Below are positions 3,781 through 10,046 of a stretch of DNA of 10,046 bases, piece after piece; the stretch's first letter is position 1, and every line of letters starts with the position of its first letter. Origin of the DNA: UBA5314 sp040217815 (lineage in GTDB: Bacteria > Bacillota > Syntrophomonadia > Syntrophomonadales > Syntrophomonadaceae); contig JBEHWI010000075.1 in the NCBI GenBank assembly GCA_040217815.1, forward strand, positions 1-10,046. The letters are read 5' to 3'. The position numbers were made by a program, and so were the translations under genes. A model generated the notes under the pieces. It had not been told where the DNA came from. It did no database searches and was given only the letters and a program-made list of their open reading frames with translations.

Positions 3781-4863
3781 ATGAAAAGAGGGATCTTTAG
3801 CCGCAGAAAATGGCGGTGGGCGGTGCTGCTGGCCATGGCTGGAATTATGCTTTATGTACTGCCGGCCCTGGCTATGTATTTTCCGGATGCTCCCACCGAT
3901 TTGACCGTTTCAGGTATCGGAACCAGCAGTGCCAGCTTGAGTTGGATTGACAACTCGGATGATGAGGATGGTTTTTACATTTACCGGTTGGTGGGGGATG
4001 GCTCTTATACTCACATAGCCGAAACTGGAACCAACGCTACCACCTATGTCGACCATGGCTTGCCGGTGGGAGTTGAAATTAAATACCAGGTCTATGCTTT
4101 TAATTTTTTCGGTAAATCGTTTCCATCCAACGAAGTAAGCTATATTGTGCCGGGAGATTCCACGACGCCTTCTGATCATTCACCGTCGGCTCCCAGCAGT
4201 TTGACCGTCACAGGTTCGGGCACCAGCGCTGCCCTGAGCTGGACTGACACTTCGGATAATGAGGATGGTTTCTATATAGACCGGCTGGTGGGGGACGGCT
4301 CTTATATCCGCTTAACCTCAACTGCGGCCAATACCACCAGCTATACCGACAGCGGTTTGACACCGGGAATGGCAGTTAAATATCGGGTTAAGGCTTACAA
4401 CACATTCGGTCAGTCAGCCTGGTCCAATGTAGCAACCTATACAGTGCCGGAAGACCATTCCGCCACAACGCCCACGACACTGCTGTTTTATATCAATGCC
4501 GATTACTATTACGTCAACGGGGTAAGGACCACAATGGATGCGGTCCCGGTTATAGTTGAGGGACGCACTCTGCTCCCTATCGCTTATCTGACCACCCCCC
4601 TGGGGGCGGTAACCGCTTGGAATCCGGATGAACGTGCCGTATCCGTTAGTCTGGGCTCTACCCGCATAAAGATGCGTATCGATGATCCATTTGCCCTGGT
4701 CAACGGCACCCGGGTTCCCATCGAACCGGGAAACCTGGCGGTAAAACCGATTATTCTTCCGCCCGGGCGCACCATGCTGCCCTTGAGCTTTATTGCCCGG
4801 ACTCTGGATTGTTCGGTGGATTGGAACCCAGCAACTCAGGAGGTAAAGATAACCTATAATTGA
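3781..4863 (+). CDS. Secreted protein with two fibronectin III domains and a stalk (copper amine oxidase N-like) domain
   Basis: 360 residues from ATG 3781, chosen because GGGAGG lies 7 nt upstream; the in-frame ATG at 3763 has no such site. Residues 1-31 form a signal peptide: basic MKRGIFSRRKWRW, hydrophobic core, ALA end. Two FnIII-like domains follow (about 37-124 and 137-223). They are duplicates of each other, sharing SW.D.S..EDGFYI.RLVGDGSY and a (K)Y.V.A.N.FG.S. pattern. Residues 235-360 are a stalk domain (PF07833-type) with two half-repeats, VPVIVEGRTLLPIAYL and ILPPGRTMLPLSFIA, each followed by V.WNP. Such proteins sit on the clostridial cell surface and bind wall or polysaccharide; no enzyme domain is present. 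A possible -10 TATACT (3757-3762) is too close to the ribosome binding site to be convincing. It ends in its own terminator. Confidence 0.88.
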   Translation: MKRGIFSRRKWRWAVLLAMAGIMLYVLPALAMYFPDAPTDLTVSGIGTSSASLSWIDNSDDEDGFYIYRLVGDGSYTHIAETGTNATTYVDHGLPVGVEIKYQVYAFNFFGKSFPSNEVSYIVPGDSTTPSDHSPSAPSSLTVTGSGTSAALSWTDTSDNEDGFYIDRLVGDGSYIRLTSTAANTTSYTDSGLTPGMAVKYRVKAYNTFGQSAWSNVATYTVPEDHSATTPTTLLFYINADYYYVNGVRTTMDAVPVIVEGRTLLPIAYLTTPLGAVTAWNPDERAVSVSLGSTRIKMRIDDPFALVNGTRVPIEPGNLAVKPIILPPGRTMLPLSFIARTLDCSVDWNPATQEVKITYN

Positions 4864-4927
4864 CCCCGTTATACTCGCTGGCCTCGCTGCCAAGGACCTG
4901 GCGGCGGGGTCATTTATCATTTTTCTT
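4861..4927 (+). terminator. Rho-independent terminator of the stalk-protein gene
   Basis: TGACCCCG (4861-4868) pairs perfectly with CGGGGTCA (4905-4912), with a GC-rich branched interior, followed by TTTATCATTTTTC. The stop codon TGA is the first three bases of the stem. Confidence 0.8.
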
Positions 4928-5018
4928 ATCCGCGCGTTTTTATAAGTCATCTGTACACACATCTGGGTTTTCAACCGGTATATCTGCGCGGCTTTTAGTA
5001 CATAAATGTTGCATAATG

Positions 5019-5027
5019 TGGTAAAAT
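5019..5027 (+). promoter_or_regulatory. Possible extended -10 promoter of the small membrane protein gene
   Basis: TGGTAAAAT, the same extended -10 as at the toxin promoters, lies 48 nt before the chosen start codon. No good -35 is seen 16-18 nt upstream, so support is moderate. Confidence 0.4.
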
Positions 5028-5074
5028 GTAGGAGCGATGTAGGAATGACAAGAATTAAGAAAGGATTAAACCAT

Positions 5075-5413
5075 ATGAAGCCCAAACTCTCTAGTTATTT
5101 AATTTCTGCGGTTCTTTTTATGGTTGCCTTTTTACCGTTATTAGGTACGTTGAGCCCATGGCTTTTTAAAATAATTGATTTTTCAAGTCCTTCGACAAAC
5201 AATGGTTTTGAAGTTCCCATGAGAGTGGTTGGCGCTAATTATCCTATTTCTGCGCTGGTTATATTGGCTTCTTTTTTTATCATTGGCATGTTTATAGTGT
5301 TTTTATATGCCAAGAAGAGCAAGACTACTTCCATCAGGTTTTGGATTAATGGCATATCCATCTCACTTATTGTTTCCCAGGCTATAATGTGGATAGAATT
5401 ATTTTTGAGCTGA
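5075..5413 (+). CDS. Small integral membrane protein, family not recognised
   Basis: 112 residues from ATG 5075, with AAAGGA 9 nt upstream. ATG 5045, with AGGAG 10 nt before it, is an alternative adding ten basic residues. Three hydrophobic segments: about 5-28 (SYLISAVLFMVAFLPLLGTL), about 53-75 (ISALVILASFFIIGMFIVFL) and about 88-108 (INGISISLIVSQAIMWIELF), with a short basic loop AKKSKTT between the last two. No catalytic motif or cysteine pair is visible. The stretch is AT-richer than the flanking genes and lies alone between a strong terminator and the convergent DUF554 gene, whose stop codon is 23 bp away. I assign no function. Confidence 0.7.
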   Translation: MKPKLSSYLISAVLFMVAFLPLLGTLSPWLFKIIDFSSPSTNNGFEVPMRVVGANYPISALVILASFFIIGMFIVFLYAKKSKTTSIRFWINGISISLIVSQAIMWIELFLS

Positions 5414-5436
5414 TTACTTCTATTGGTGATTCAAAT

Positions 5437-6135
5437 CTACCCGCCCAGATTCAGCCTGGCGAAAAGAACGGTCAGCGGGATGGCCACAAAGATTCCCGGC
5501 AGCAGATTGCCGATTTTAATTTCTTTGATTTCGAGAATATTAAAGCCGATGCCCAGTATTAACAAACCGCCGGTTGCGCTCATTTCAGTAATAATGGCCT
5601 GGGAAAGAACCCCCTGCAATAAACCTGCTCCCAGAGTTATCGCTCCCTGGTACAACAATACCGGAATTGCCGCAGCTAATACCCCTATTCCCATTGATGA
5701 AGCGAAAACTATTGCGGTTATGCCGTCTAGCATCGATTTAGCCATAAGGATGGTGTGATTCCCTCTGAGGCCGCTTTCGATAGAGCCCATAATGGCCATA
5801 GCTCCTACACAGTAGATTAAACTCGTACTGACAAAGGCTTTGGTAAAGCGTCCATCTGCCCCGCGCCCAATCTTGGTTTCCATCCAGATGCCAAAGTTCT
5901 TTAATCTCAACTCTATATCAATGAGCTCTCCAACAATCCCTCCGATTACCAGGGAAGCGATTACAACCAGTGCGTTATTGGTTTTTATAGCCATACTGCC
6001 TCCGATCAGAAGTACGGCCAATCCTATTCCCTGAATTAATGTCGTTTTCATTTTTTCCGGCAGGGTATTCCCAAATAGAAGACCTAAAGCACCACCCAGG
6101 ATAATGGCTGCCGTGTTTATGATTGTGCCTAACAT
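5437..6135 (-). CDS. DUF554 family membrane protein (YqgA/YdfK-like)
   Basis: 232 residues, start ATG 6135 in MLGTIINTAAIILGGALGLLFG, the typical DUF554 opening. Family signatures include the GGxxG turn near residue 14-18, GQ-like LIQGIGLAVLLIGGSMAI, IASLVIGGIVGELIDIE, VSTSLIYCVGAMAIMGSIESGL, a MLDGITAIVFASSMG segment and a C-terminal LPGIFVAIPL. About six or seven membrane segments are present and the length is normal for the family (about 225-240). The role is unknown, with membrane transport the usual guess. The ribosome binding site GAGGAG is only 3 nt from the ATG, which is tight. A near-consensus -10 lies at 6181-6176. Toxin copy E is upstream on the same strand, so readthrough from its promoter could reach this gene. 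Confidence 0.9.
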   Translation of the reverse strand: MLGTIINTAAIILGGALGLLFGNTLPEKMKTTLIQGIGLAVLLIGGSMAIKTNNALVVIASLVIGGIVGELIDIELRLKNFGIWMETKIGRGADGRFTKAFVSTSLIYCVGAMAIMGSIESGLRGNHTILMAKSMLDGITAIVFASSMGIGVLAAAIPVLLYQGAITLGAGLLQGVLSQAIITEMSATGGLLILGIGFNILEIKEIKIGNLLPGIFVAIPLTVLFARLNLGG

Positions 6136-6175
6136 GTTCTCCTCGATTTTCCTTGTTTTCCATTACATCAATATA

Positions 6176-6184
6176 ATTATAGCA
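6176..6184 (-). promoter_or_regulatory. DUF554 gene promoter, extended -10
   Basis: Minus strand TGC TATAAT (6184-6176), a perfect -10 with an upstream TG, 40 bp before the start codon. The -35 (about AAAACT) is poor, as is usual for extended -10 promoters. Confidence 0.6.
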
Positions 6185-6251
6185 TTTCATAAGAATTGAG
6201 TTTTTTCATGATGAAAGGGCGATGTAAGCCAGTTAAACTGGGAAGTTAAGG

Positions 6252-6281
6252 TTGATTTTTGCGATCATCTGTGCATAGAAT
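6252..6281 (+). promoter_or_regulatory. Antitoxin RNA promoter, copy E
   Basis: -35 TTGATT (6252-6257), 18-nt spacer, -10 TAGAAT (6276-6281). Confidence 0.65.
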
Positions 6282-6287
6282 AGAGCG

Positions 6288-6403
6288 AGAGGATTCGATC
6301 GGCAAATCGAAATCCCCTCTAGTCATCAGGAGCATTCAACAATTCCTGGTGCAGTTTGAATAGTTATATTTCTATGTTTTAGGAGCTGTTAGCTCCTATT
6401 TTT
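6288..6403 (+). ncRNA. Candidate antitoxin antisense RNA, copy E (about 116 nt)
   Basis: 5' hairpin GGATTCGAT with ATCGAAATCC, second hairpin CATCAGGA with TCCTGGTG, terminator AGGAGC-TGTTA-GCTCCT (6381-6397). Loops and linkers differ from the other copies, the stems do not. It would be antisense to the 3' UTR of the toxin mRNA and its last codons. Confidence 0.65.
6381..6403 (+). terminator. Rho-independent terminator of the antitoxin RNA, copy E
   Basis: AGGAGC/GCTCCT stem, loop TGTTA, tail ATTTTT; the loop holds the stop codon of the opposite ORF. Confidence 0.85.
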
Positions 6404-6475
6404 ATGCTTATTAAGTTGCTTTAATGATATTATGACTAATAAAATACTGCAGATTGCGGTAATGAACTCAAACAA
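6389..6475 (-). CDS. Candidate type I toxin: 28-aa hydrophobic peptide, copy E
   Basis: TTG start at 6475, TAA at 6391-6389. The peptide begins MFEFITAICSILLVIIS and ends LNKHKNRS. It is two codons longer than A-C through an in-frame 6-nt difference before the tail. Relative to copy A, nine or more codons differ only synonymously (GAG/GAA, ATT/ATC, ACC/ACA, AGT/AGC, TTA/CTT, GTC/GTA and others). That is strong evidence that the protein is translated and selected. The ribosome binding site is AGGGGGTGAT at 6488-6479 region, 7 nt from the start. The promoter diverges from the thioesterase gene. Confidence 0.75.
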   Translation of the reverse strand: MFEFITAICSILLVIISLKQLNKHKNRS

Positions 6476-6480
6476 TCTAT

Positions 6481-6517
6481 CACCCCCTTTTCCCGGGGCT
6501 ACCGGGAATTGGAGGTG
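6481..6517 (-). promoter_or_regulatory. 5' UTR hairpin covering the toxin ribosome binding site, copy E
   Basis: CACCTCC (6517-6511) against GGGGGTG (6487-6481), and CCCGG against CCGGG around a 5-nt loop; 14 of 16 positions pair. The pair that is U-A in copy A and U-G in B and C is C-G here, a compensatory change. Confidence 0.65.
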
Positions 6518-6535
6518 TTCCTTCTGGCTATACAT

Positions 6536-6564
6536 ATTTTACCACGGAACAGACGTTTGGCAAA
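6536..6564 (-). promoter_or_regulatory. Toxin promoter, copy E
   Basis: Minus strand -35 TTTGCC (6564-6559), 17-nt spacer, extended -10 TGGTAAAAT (6544-6536). Confidence 0.65.
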
Positions 6565-6683
6565 ACTAAAACGATAAGTGAAGACACTGGCGGCAATTTC
6601 GGCAACAGCAGAGTAAATCTATTTAGCAGATCATACTTTTTAGGATTGGATGAAGGACAGGCGGGAACGGAGATGAAATATAA

Positions 6684-7073
6684 TTGGCAAAGCATAAAGA
6701 AGGATTTACTACAGGGGGAGATGCCCTGGCCAGGCATTTAGGAATAGAGCTGGTGGAAGTAAAGCCCGGTTATGCAATGGCAACCATGGTAGCAAAACCT
6801 GAATTGTTAAACGATATGGGCTTAACTCACGACGGTGCTATATTTGCATTGGCGGATACGACCTTCGGAGCAGCCTGCAATGCTGGGGCCTCTGTCGCAT
6901 TGGCTCTTGATATCAATATATCCTTTATTAAAGCTGCTAATGCCGGAGAAATGCTGACTGCCGTAGCTAGAGAAGAGAACCTTACCGCCCAAAACGGCTT
7001 ATACCGTATGGAGGTTAAGAATGTTAACAATGAAATGGTGGCTTTGGCTCATGGACGGTTCCTGCGCCTATGA
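6684..7073 (+). CDS. PaaI-type hotdog-fold thioesterase
   Basis: 129 residues, a usual length for single-domain hotdog thioesterases, which hydrolyse acyl-CoA or aryl-acyl-CoA esters in the cytoplasm, typically as tetramers. ARHLGIELVEVKPGYAMATM is the classic N-terminal strand region. LNDMGLTHDGAIFALADTTF (42-61) is the active-site helix motif with Asn43, His49 and Asp58; the common HGG is HDG here. ALDINISFIKAANAGEMLTA follows as the central strands. The start is TTG 6684: an in-frame stop (6681-6683) lies just before it and no later start fits. GGAG sits 11 nt upstream, a weak site. No clear promoter was found between it and repeat E. It converges on the permease gene (34-bp gap, no obvious terminator). 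The substrate is unknown. Confidence 0.88.
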   Translation: MAKHKEGFTTGGDALARHLGIELVEVKPGYAMATMVAKPELLNDMGLTHDGAIFALADTTFGAACNAGASVALALDINISFIKAANAGEMLTAVAREENLTAQNGLYRMEVKNVNNEMVALAHGRFLRL

Positions 7074-7107
7074 AAAGTCCTGTAAGCCAAACTCACTGGA
7101 ATCTTCC

Positions 7108-7938
7108 TTATAAATCCCGGTTCGAAAAACCTCTGATAGCCAGCACTAAAAACAGCAGGACGTATATAAGAATGTAGACTATCATTCCGGTGCTGGGGAG
7201 TGAAACAACACCGAAGGGTGTCAACCCCAACTGGATAGAAGCTGAAGGTACGGAACTCAGCAGTTGATTTATAGCCAGGCGGTAGACTGCATCGGTGGGC
7301 ATTAGCAGACTGGTCACAACCCCTGCCTTGACCATGGCGCTGCTGTGTATAAAGGCCCCGATTTGCTCTATAAATCCGCCGATAATAGCCAGGGCAAGAA
7401 GCATGAACCCGATAACGCCGGCTGCCAAAGTGCTTAAAACCGTGGAACAATAGGTGGTAACGCTTAGTATAGTCAGGGGCAGCAAAGAGAAGAACAACAG
7501 ACCGCAAATTATACTGGCTGGGTTAATTTTTAAATGAAATAAGTAAATTGCCAGGGCTTCCACTGAACCAAATAACATCACCGAATAAACCAGGCTCAAT
7601 ACAGCAGAGGCCAGATACTTGCCGGCAACAATCGCAGGCCGTCCAAGCGGCCTGGAAACCAGGTTTAAAATGGTACCAGTCTCTACTTCCCGGCTGATGC
7701 TTCCCGAACCAACTAAAACGGCCATGGCCCCCACTAAAAACATGCAGCAGAATAAACCCAGGGTCAGCATTTGAAAACCGGCCTGCTGGGCCAGAAAGGT
7801 CGAAGTACCTTTTTTTAGTTCAGGAGCCTGCAGGACAAAGTGAAGGCCAATCCCGTAAAAAACCACAAAAAGCACAGTCAGCAATATCCCCAGCAGGACA
7901 ACGCGCTTGTTTATCATTTCTTTGAAGGTTAAAACCAT
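7108..7938 (-). CDS. ABC-2 type transporter permease
   Basis: 276 residues with about six membrane segments: near residues 13-33, 54-78 (MLTLGLFCCMFLVGAMAVL), 107-130, 143-165, 170-190 and 250-270. The motif SISREVETGTILNLVSRPLGR (about 80-100) after the second segment is typical of ABC-2 permeases of the NosY/YhaP type, in which this cytoplasmic loop contacts the ATPase. It is the membrane partner of the ATPase encoded 26 bp upstream. The ribosome binding site is poor: GAGG is about 16 nt from ATG 7938, so it may depend on translation of the upstream gene. The substrate cannot be read from sequence; lipids, peptides or drugs are possible. It is the last gene of the operon. Confidence 0.85.
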   Translation of the reverse strand: MVLTFKEMINKRVVLLGILLTVLFVVFYGIGLHFVLQAPELKKGTSTFLAQQAGFQMLTLGLFCCMFLVGAMAVLVGSGSISREVETGTILNLVSRPLGRPAIVAGKYLASAVLSLVYSVMLFGSVEALAIYLFHLKINPASIICGLLFFSLLPLTILSVTTYCSTVLSTLAAGVIGFMLLALAIIGGFIEQIGAFIHSSAMVKAGVVTSLLMPTDAVYRLAINQLLSSVPSASIQLGLTPFGVVSLPSTGMIVYILIYVLLFLVLAIRGFSNRDL

Positions 7939-7964
7939 AATGTGGCGTATTTTTCCTCTCCCCC

Positions 7965-8861
7965 TTACTCCTGCATCAGCTTGAGGAAAACGTCCTCCAG
8001 CTTGCGGCTTTCTCCCTGTACGCTAAATACCCTGGAACCGTGTCGGACCAGATAATCTATAAGGACGGGGATTTCTTGGCGATCCTCTACTCGTAAAACC
8101 AGGCGGCTGTTTTCGAAGCTGACCAGTTTTTCACGCTGTTCAAGTTCCCGCAATATTTCCGGATTCAAGCCCTCTACTTCCAGGTTGATATCGTGGCCGG
8201 GATGCATGAATTCCCTGATGTCCCCGCAGGCTACCAGCCGTCCGTGCTTAATAAAGCCGACCCGGGTGCAGGTCATTTCCACTTCGCTCAACAGGTGGCT
8301 GTTCAGGAAAAGGGTGGCGCCGGACTCCTGCAGGCGGTTGATCAAATCCCTGACATCCCGCCTCCCCACCGGGTCGAGGGCAGAAGTGGGTTCATCCAGG
8401 AACACCAGGGGAGGACTATGCACAATAGCGGCGGCCAGAGCCAAACGCTGCTGCATTCCTTTGGAGTAGCCCCTGATCTTGTCTTTTTCCCGACCTTTTA
8501 GGCCCACCATTTCCAGGGCCCGGGTTATAGCCCCGGCTTCTTTGCGGGCCCCAACTTCATACAGCCGGGCATTAAAGCGCAAGAAGTCCAGGCCGGTCAA
8601 CCATTCGTAGAGCGGAAACTGCTCGGGAAGGTATCCGGTTTTTTGCCGGGCTTTGCTTGAACCTGCGATTTGACCGTTTAAATAGGCCTCGCCGGAGTCG
8701 GGGAAGACCAGGCCTAAAAATATTTTAACCAGGGTGGTTTTTCCCGCTCCGTTAGGCCCCAGCAATCCGAAAACCTGCCCCTCCTCCACGGAGAGGCAGA
8801 TATCGGAACAGGCTTCGATTGCGCCGTAACTTTTAGATATATTAAGGGCTTCAAGTATCAT
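7965..8861 (-). CDS. ABC transporter ATP-binding protein
   Basis: 298 residues, one nucleotide-binding domain plus a C-terminal extension. Walker A GPNGAGKTT (35-43), Q-loop region YLPEQ (78-82), signature YSKGMQQR (132-139), Walker B LVFLDEP (152-158) with SALDP D-loop, and H-loop His189. The first 220 residues match the CcmA/drug-export type. The last 75 residues (VEGLNPEILRELEQREKLV, ending KLEDVFLKLMQE) are the usual C-terminal tail of this class. It energises the permease encoded next. The start ATG 8861 is 2 bp after the anti-sigma stop, with GAGGT overlapping the end of that gene, implying translational coupling. Confidence 0.93.
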   Translation of the reverse strand: MILEALNISKSYGAIEACSDICLSVEEGQVFGLLGPNGAGKTTLVKIFLGLVFPDSGEAYLNGQIAGSSKARQKTGYLPEQFPLYEWLTGLDFLRFNARLYEVGARKEAGAITRALEMVGLKGREKDKIRGYSKGMQQRLALAAAIVHSPPLVFLDEPTSALDPVGRRDVRDLINRLQESGATLFLNSHLLSEVEMTCTRVGFIKHGRLVACGDIREFMHPGHDINLEVEGLNPEILRELEQREKLVSFENSRLVLRVEDRQEIPVLIDYLVRHGSRVFSVQGESRKLEDVFLKLMQE

Positions 8862-8863
8862 AT

Positions 8864-9937
8864 TTACCTCATAGAGCGCGCTGCCTGGAGTATATCAGTG
8901 GAACTTCCCGGTTGATTCGCCATGAGGAAAAGAATCCCCTGATCCTGCCAGACCAGCTGGCTTATTCCGTCTGCCTGGCTTAACACGCCTGGCACTCCAT
9001 TAATGTCGACCTGCTTGGCATCTGCACCGGGCACCACCAGGGTATGCTGCCAATCATCAATGGCCCTCATCTGCCGTTCGACGTTTTCAGGCCAAATCGG
9101 TACGGCCAGCATGGCTTGAACCAGGCGGTTTACGTCCATATCATCGGGAGCTTCCACCGAAGGAGCCGGCCCTTGAGTGAGGATATAGCCGGGTGTTCTC
9201 AATGTGACCATGTCATTCGTTTTTATGGCAAATGTCTTGCCGTCCAGGCTGGCCGGCATCAGCTCGGTACTGCCCAGGGCGGTCAAAAGTTGATTGATCT
9301 TTTCAACTTTGGGCGTGACCCGCATCTCGGGGAATTTATCCAGGGTCAGCTTATTCTGTGCATCCCACGCTCCTTCGGGGAGCTTGACGGCAAAGGCAAG
9401 CGTTTTTACCTGCTCGGCGGTGAGCTCGGATGAAGACTGCTGACCTATGGATTCAAATTTCCCGTAGTTGTTAAAATCAATATTCGGATCGCCGCTCTTT
9501 ATCGCCTCGCTGATCTGCTTCATCTCGTCCTGACTGAGACTGATGCTTGATACTTTATCAACCCGGAAAACCTGCAGCAGGTTTCCCGCCGCCGCTCTAA
9601 GCGATGGCACCGTCAGAACCATTCCCAAGGCCAATACCAATGAGCACGCTACAGCCCACTTTTTTATCTTCATGTACTTATTACCTCTCTTTCTAACCAG
9701 GACCTGTCTGCTTATACTGTCCCAGGCATGCCTGGTATCAGGAACAGGAGCCATTTCGGCCTGCTTTTGCCAGGGAGCGATCAAATTATGAGCAAATTCC
9801 AGGTCTAAATGCAGCTCCTGGAGTACTAAACGGCAGTCAGGGCAGGTCTTGAGATGAAGCTCGGTTTGCAGCATTTCGTGCTCTGTCAATTCCTTATCCA
9901 TGTAGAGTAACAATTTTCCCTGGTCTGGACATCCCAT
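8864..9937 (-). CDS. Membrane anti-sigma factor with zinc-finger (zf-HC2) domain
   Basis: 357 residues. The N-terminal cytoplasmic domain has Cys3 and the HLKTCPDC motif (His28, Cys32, Cys35), the zinc-binding ZAS signature of anti-sigma factors that hold an ECF sigma at the membrane. One membrane segment lies at about 94-112 (WAVACSLVLALGMVLTV). The outer part (about 115-357) has no recognised catalytic motif: RAAAGNLLQVFRVDKV follows the membrane, then there is a mixed alpha/beta region ending VLSQADGISQLVWQDQGILF. It probably senses an envelope signal. The start ATG 9937 lies inside the sigma gene (44-nt overlap), with GGGAGG upstream. It is transcribed together with the ABC genes, suggesting that sigma activation raises export. 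Confidence 0.85.
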   Translation of the reverse strand: MGCPDQGKLLLYMDKELTEHEMLQTELHLKTCPDCRLVLQELHLDLEFAHNLIAPWQKQAEMAPVPDTRHAWDSISRQVLVRKRGNKYMKIKKWAVACSLVLALGMVLTVPSLRAAAGNLLQVFRVDKVSSISLSQDEMKQISEAIKSGDPNIDFNNYGKFESIGQQSSSELTAEQVKTLAFAVKLPEGAWDAQNKLTLDKFPEMRVTPKVEKINQLLTALGSTELMPASLDGKTFAIKTNDMVTLRTPGYILTQGPAPSVEAPDDMDVNRLVQAMLAVPIWPENVERQMRAIDDWQHTLVVPGADAKQVDINGVPGVLSQADGISQLVWQDQGILFLMANQPGSSTDILQAARSMR

Positions 9938-10046
9938 GAGTCTGGCTCCTCCCTTCTGCTGAGTATTCCTGGCGGACCTTTTTATAGGCCCTGGCCAGCA
10001 ACGTTCCTACTGAACCTGGCGCTATTCCGGCTGCTTCAGCCATTTC
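9894..10046 (-). CDS. RNA polymerase sigma factor, ECF type, C-terminal end (partial)
   Basis: The last 50 codons are visible: EMAEAAGIAPGSVGTLLARA followed by YKKVRQEYSAEG and a tail ending at TAA (9896-9894). This is the helix-turn-helix of sigma region 4, which reads the -35 element; the pattern AEA.GI..GSVGTLLARA is strongly conserved in sigma-70 family ECF factors. The N-terminus and promoter lie beyond the window edge. The 44-nt overlap with the anti-sigma gene supports coupled synthesis of the two partners. Confidence 0.85.
   Translation of the reverse strand, partial: EMAEAAGIAPGSVGTLLARAYKKVRQEYSAEGRSQTHGMSRPGKIVTLHG

Larger units (their letters stand above)
6240..6564. repeat. Repeat copy E, complete functional unit without the distal upstream block
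   Basis: Separated from the other copies by 2.6 kb of ordinary genes and the most diverged of the complete units. It keeps both promoters, RNA hairpins, terminator, ORF and 5' UTR hairpin, but stops at the toxin -35. The 70 bp beyond that shared by A, B and C (GATTTTCAG block) is absent, which defines the minimal unit. Confidence 0.85.

Noticed and set aside
4414..5085. Minus-strand ORF of 223 codons
   Set aside because: Shadow of the stalk-domain gene: it crosses that gene's terminator and the start of the next gene and has unlikely composition.
7074..7107. Shared terminator between the convergent thioesterase and permease genes
   Set aside because: The 34-bp gap has no stem followed by a T-tract on either strand.
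8193..8501. Plus-strand ORFs opposite the ABC ATPase gene
   Set aside because: Antisense shadows of a gene with all Walker and signature motifs intact.

Overview
The window looks like a chromosome segment of a low-to-mid GC Firmicute, probably a clostridium. The grounds are strong AGGAGG-type ribosome binding sites, frequent TTG starts, Rho-independent terminators, a copper-amine-oxidase 'stalk' surface protein, a DUF554 membrane protein and a zinc-finger anti-sigma factor in a sigma-ECF operon. A syntrophomonad-like bacterium would fit, but that is inference from gene style only.

Bases 1-3780 and 6226-6564 form an accessory region built around a repeat of about 400 bp. Four copies carry a complete small ORF (A 1-243, truncated by the window edge; B 492-878; C 1860-2258; E 6240-6564) and one is a collapsed remnant (D 3474-3656). 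On the minus strand each complete copy has a promoter (-35, 17 nt, extended -10 TGGTAAAAT), a 5' UTR that can fold into a long hairpin over the Shine-Dalgarno sequence, and a TTG-started 26-28 codon ORF for a hydrophobic peptide with a basic tail ending KNRS. On the plus strand the other half of the unit has its own promoter (TTGATT-18-TAGAAT) and about 115 nt of structured RNA. That RNA ends in a Rho-independent terminator, and the peptide's stop codon lies inside the terminator loop. The two transcripts therefore converge and overlap at their 3' ends. This is the layout of type I toxin-antitoxin systems such as TxpA/RatA or BsrG/SR4. The ORF differs between copies mainly by synonymous or conservative changes, so it is a real, selected gene. 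I do not recognise the peptide family.

Between the copies lie: the 3' end of an unrecognised gene (243-488); a DNRLRE/CBM96-like protein (958-1809, minus); a compact arginine-deiminase-family enzyme (2338-3276); a decayed HepT/DUF86 fragment directly behind it; and a scrambled duplicate of the cassette [unknown 3' end - repeat - DNRLRE], shrunk to about 270 bp around copy D. Several pseudogene fragments next to toxin-antitoxin-like units indicate a recombination-prone island.

From 3781 on, genes look ordinary: a secreted protein with two fibronectin III domains and a stalk domain, ending in a strong terminator; an unrecognised small membrane protein; and on the minus strand a DUF554 protein. 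Repeat copy E sits between DUF554 and a plus-strand PaaI-type hotdog thioesterase. The right third (7108-10046) is one minus-strand operon. It runs from the C-terminus of an ECF sigma factor, through a membrane anti-sigma factor overlapping it by 44 nt, to an ABC ATPase and an ABC-2 permease. It is probably a surface-stress sensing and export module.
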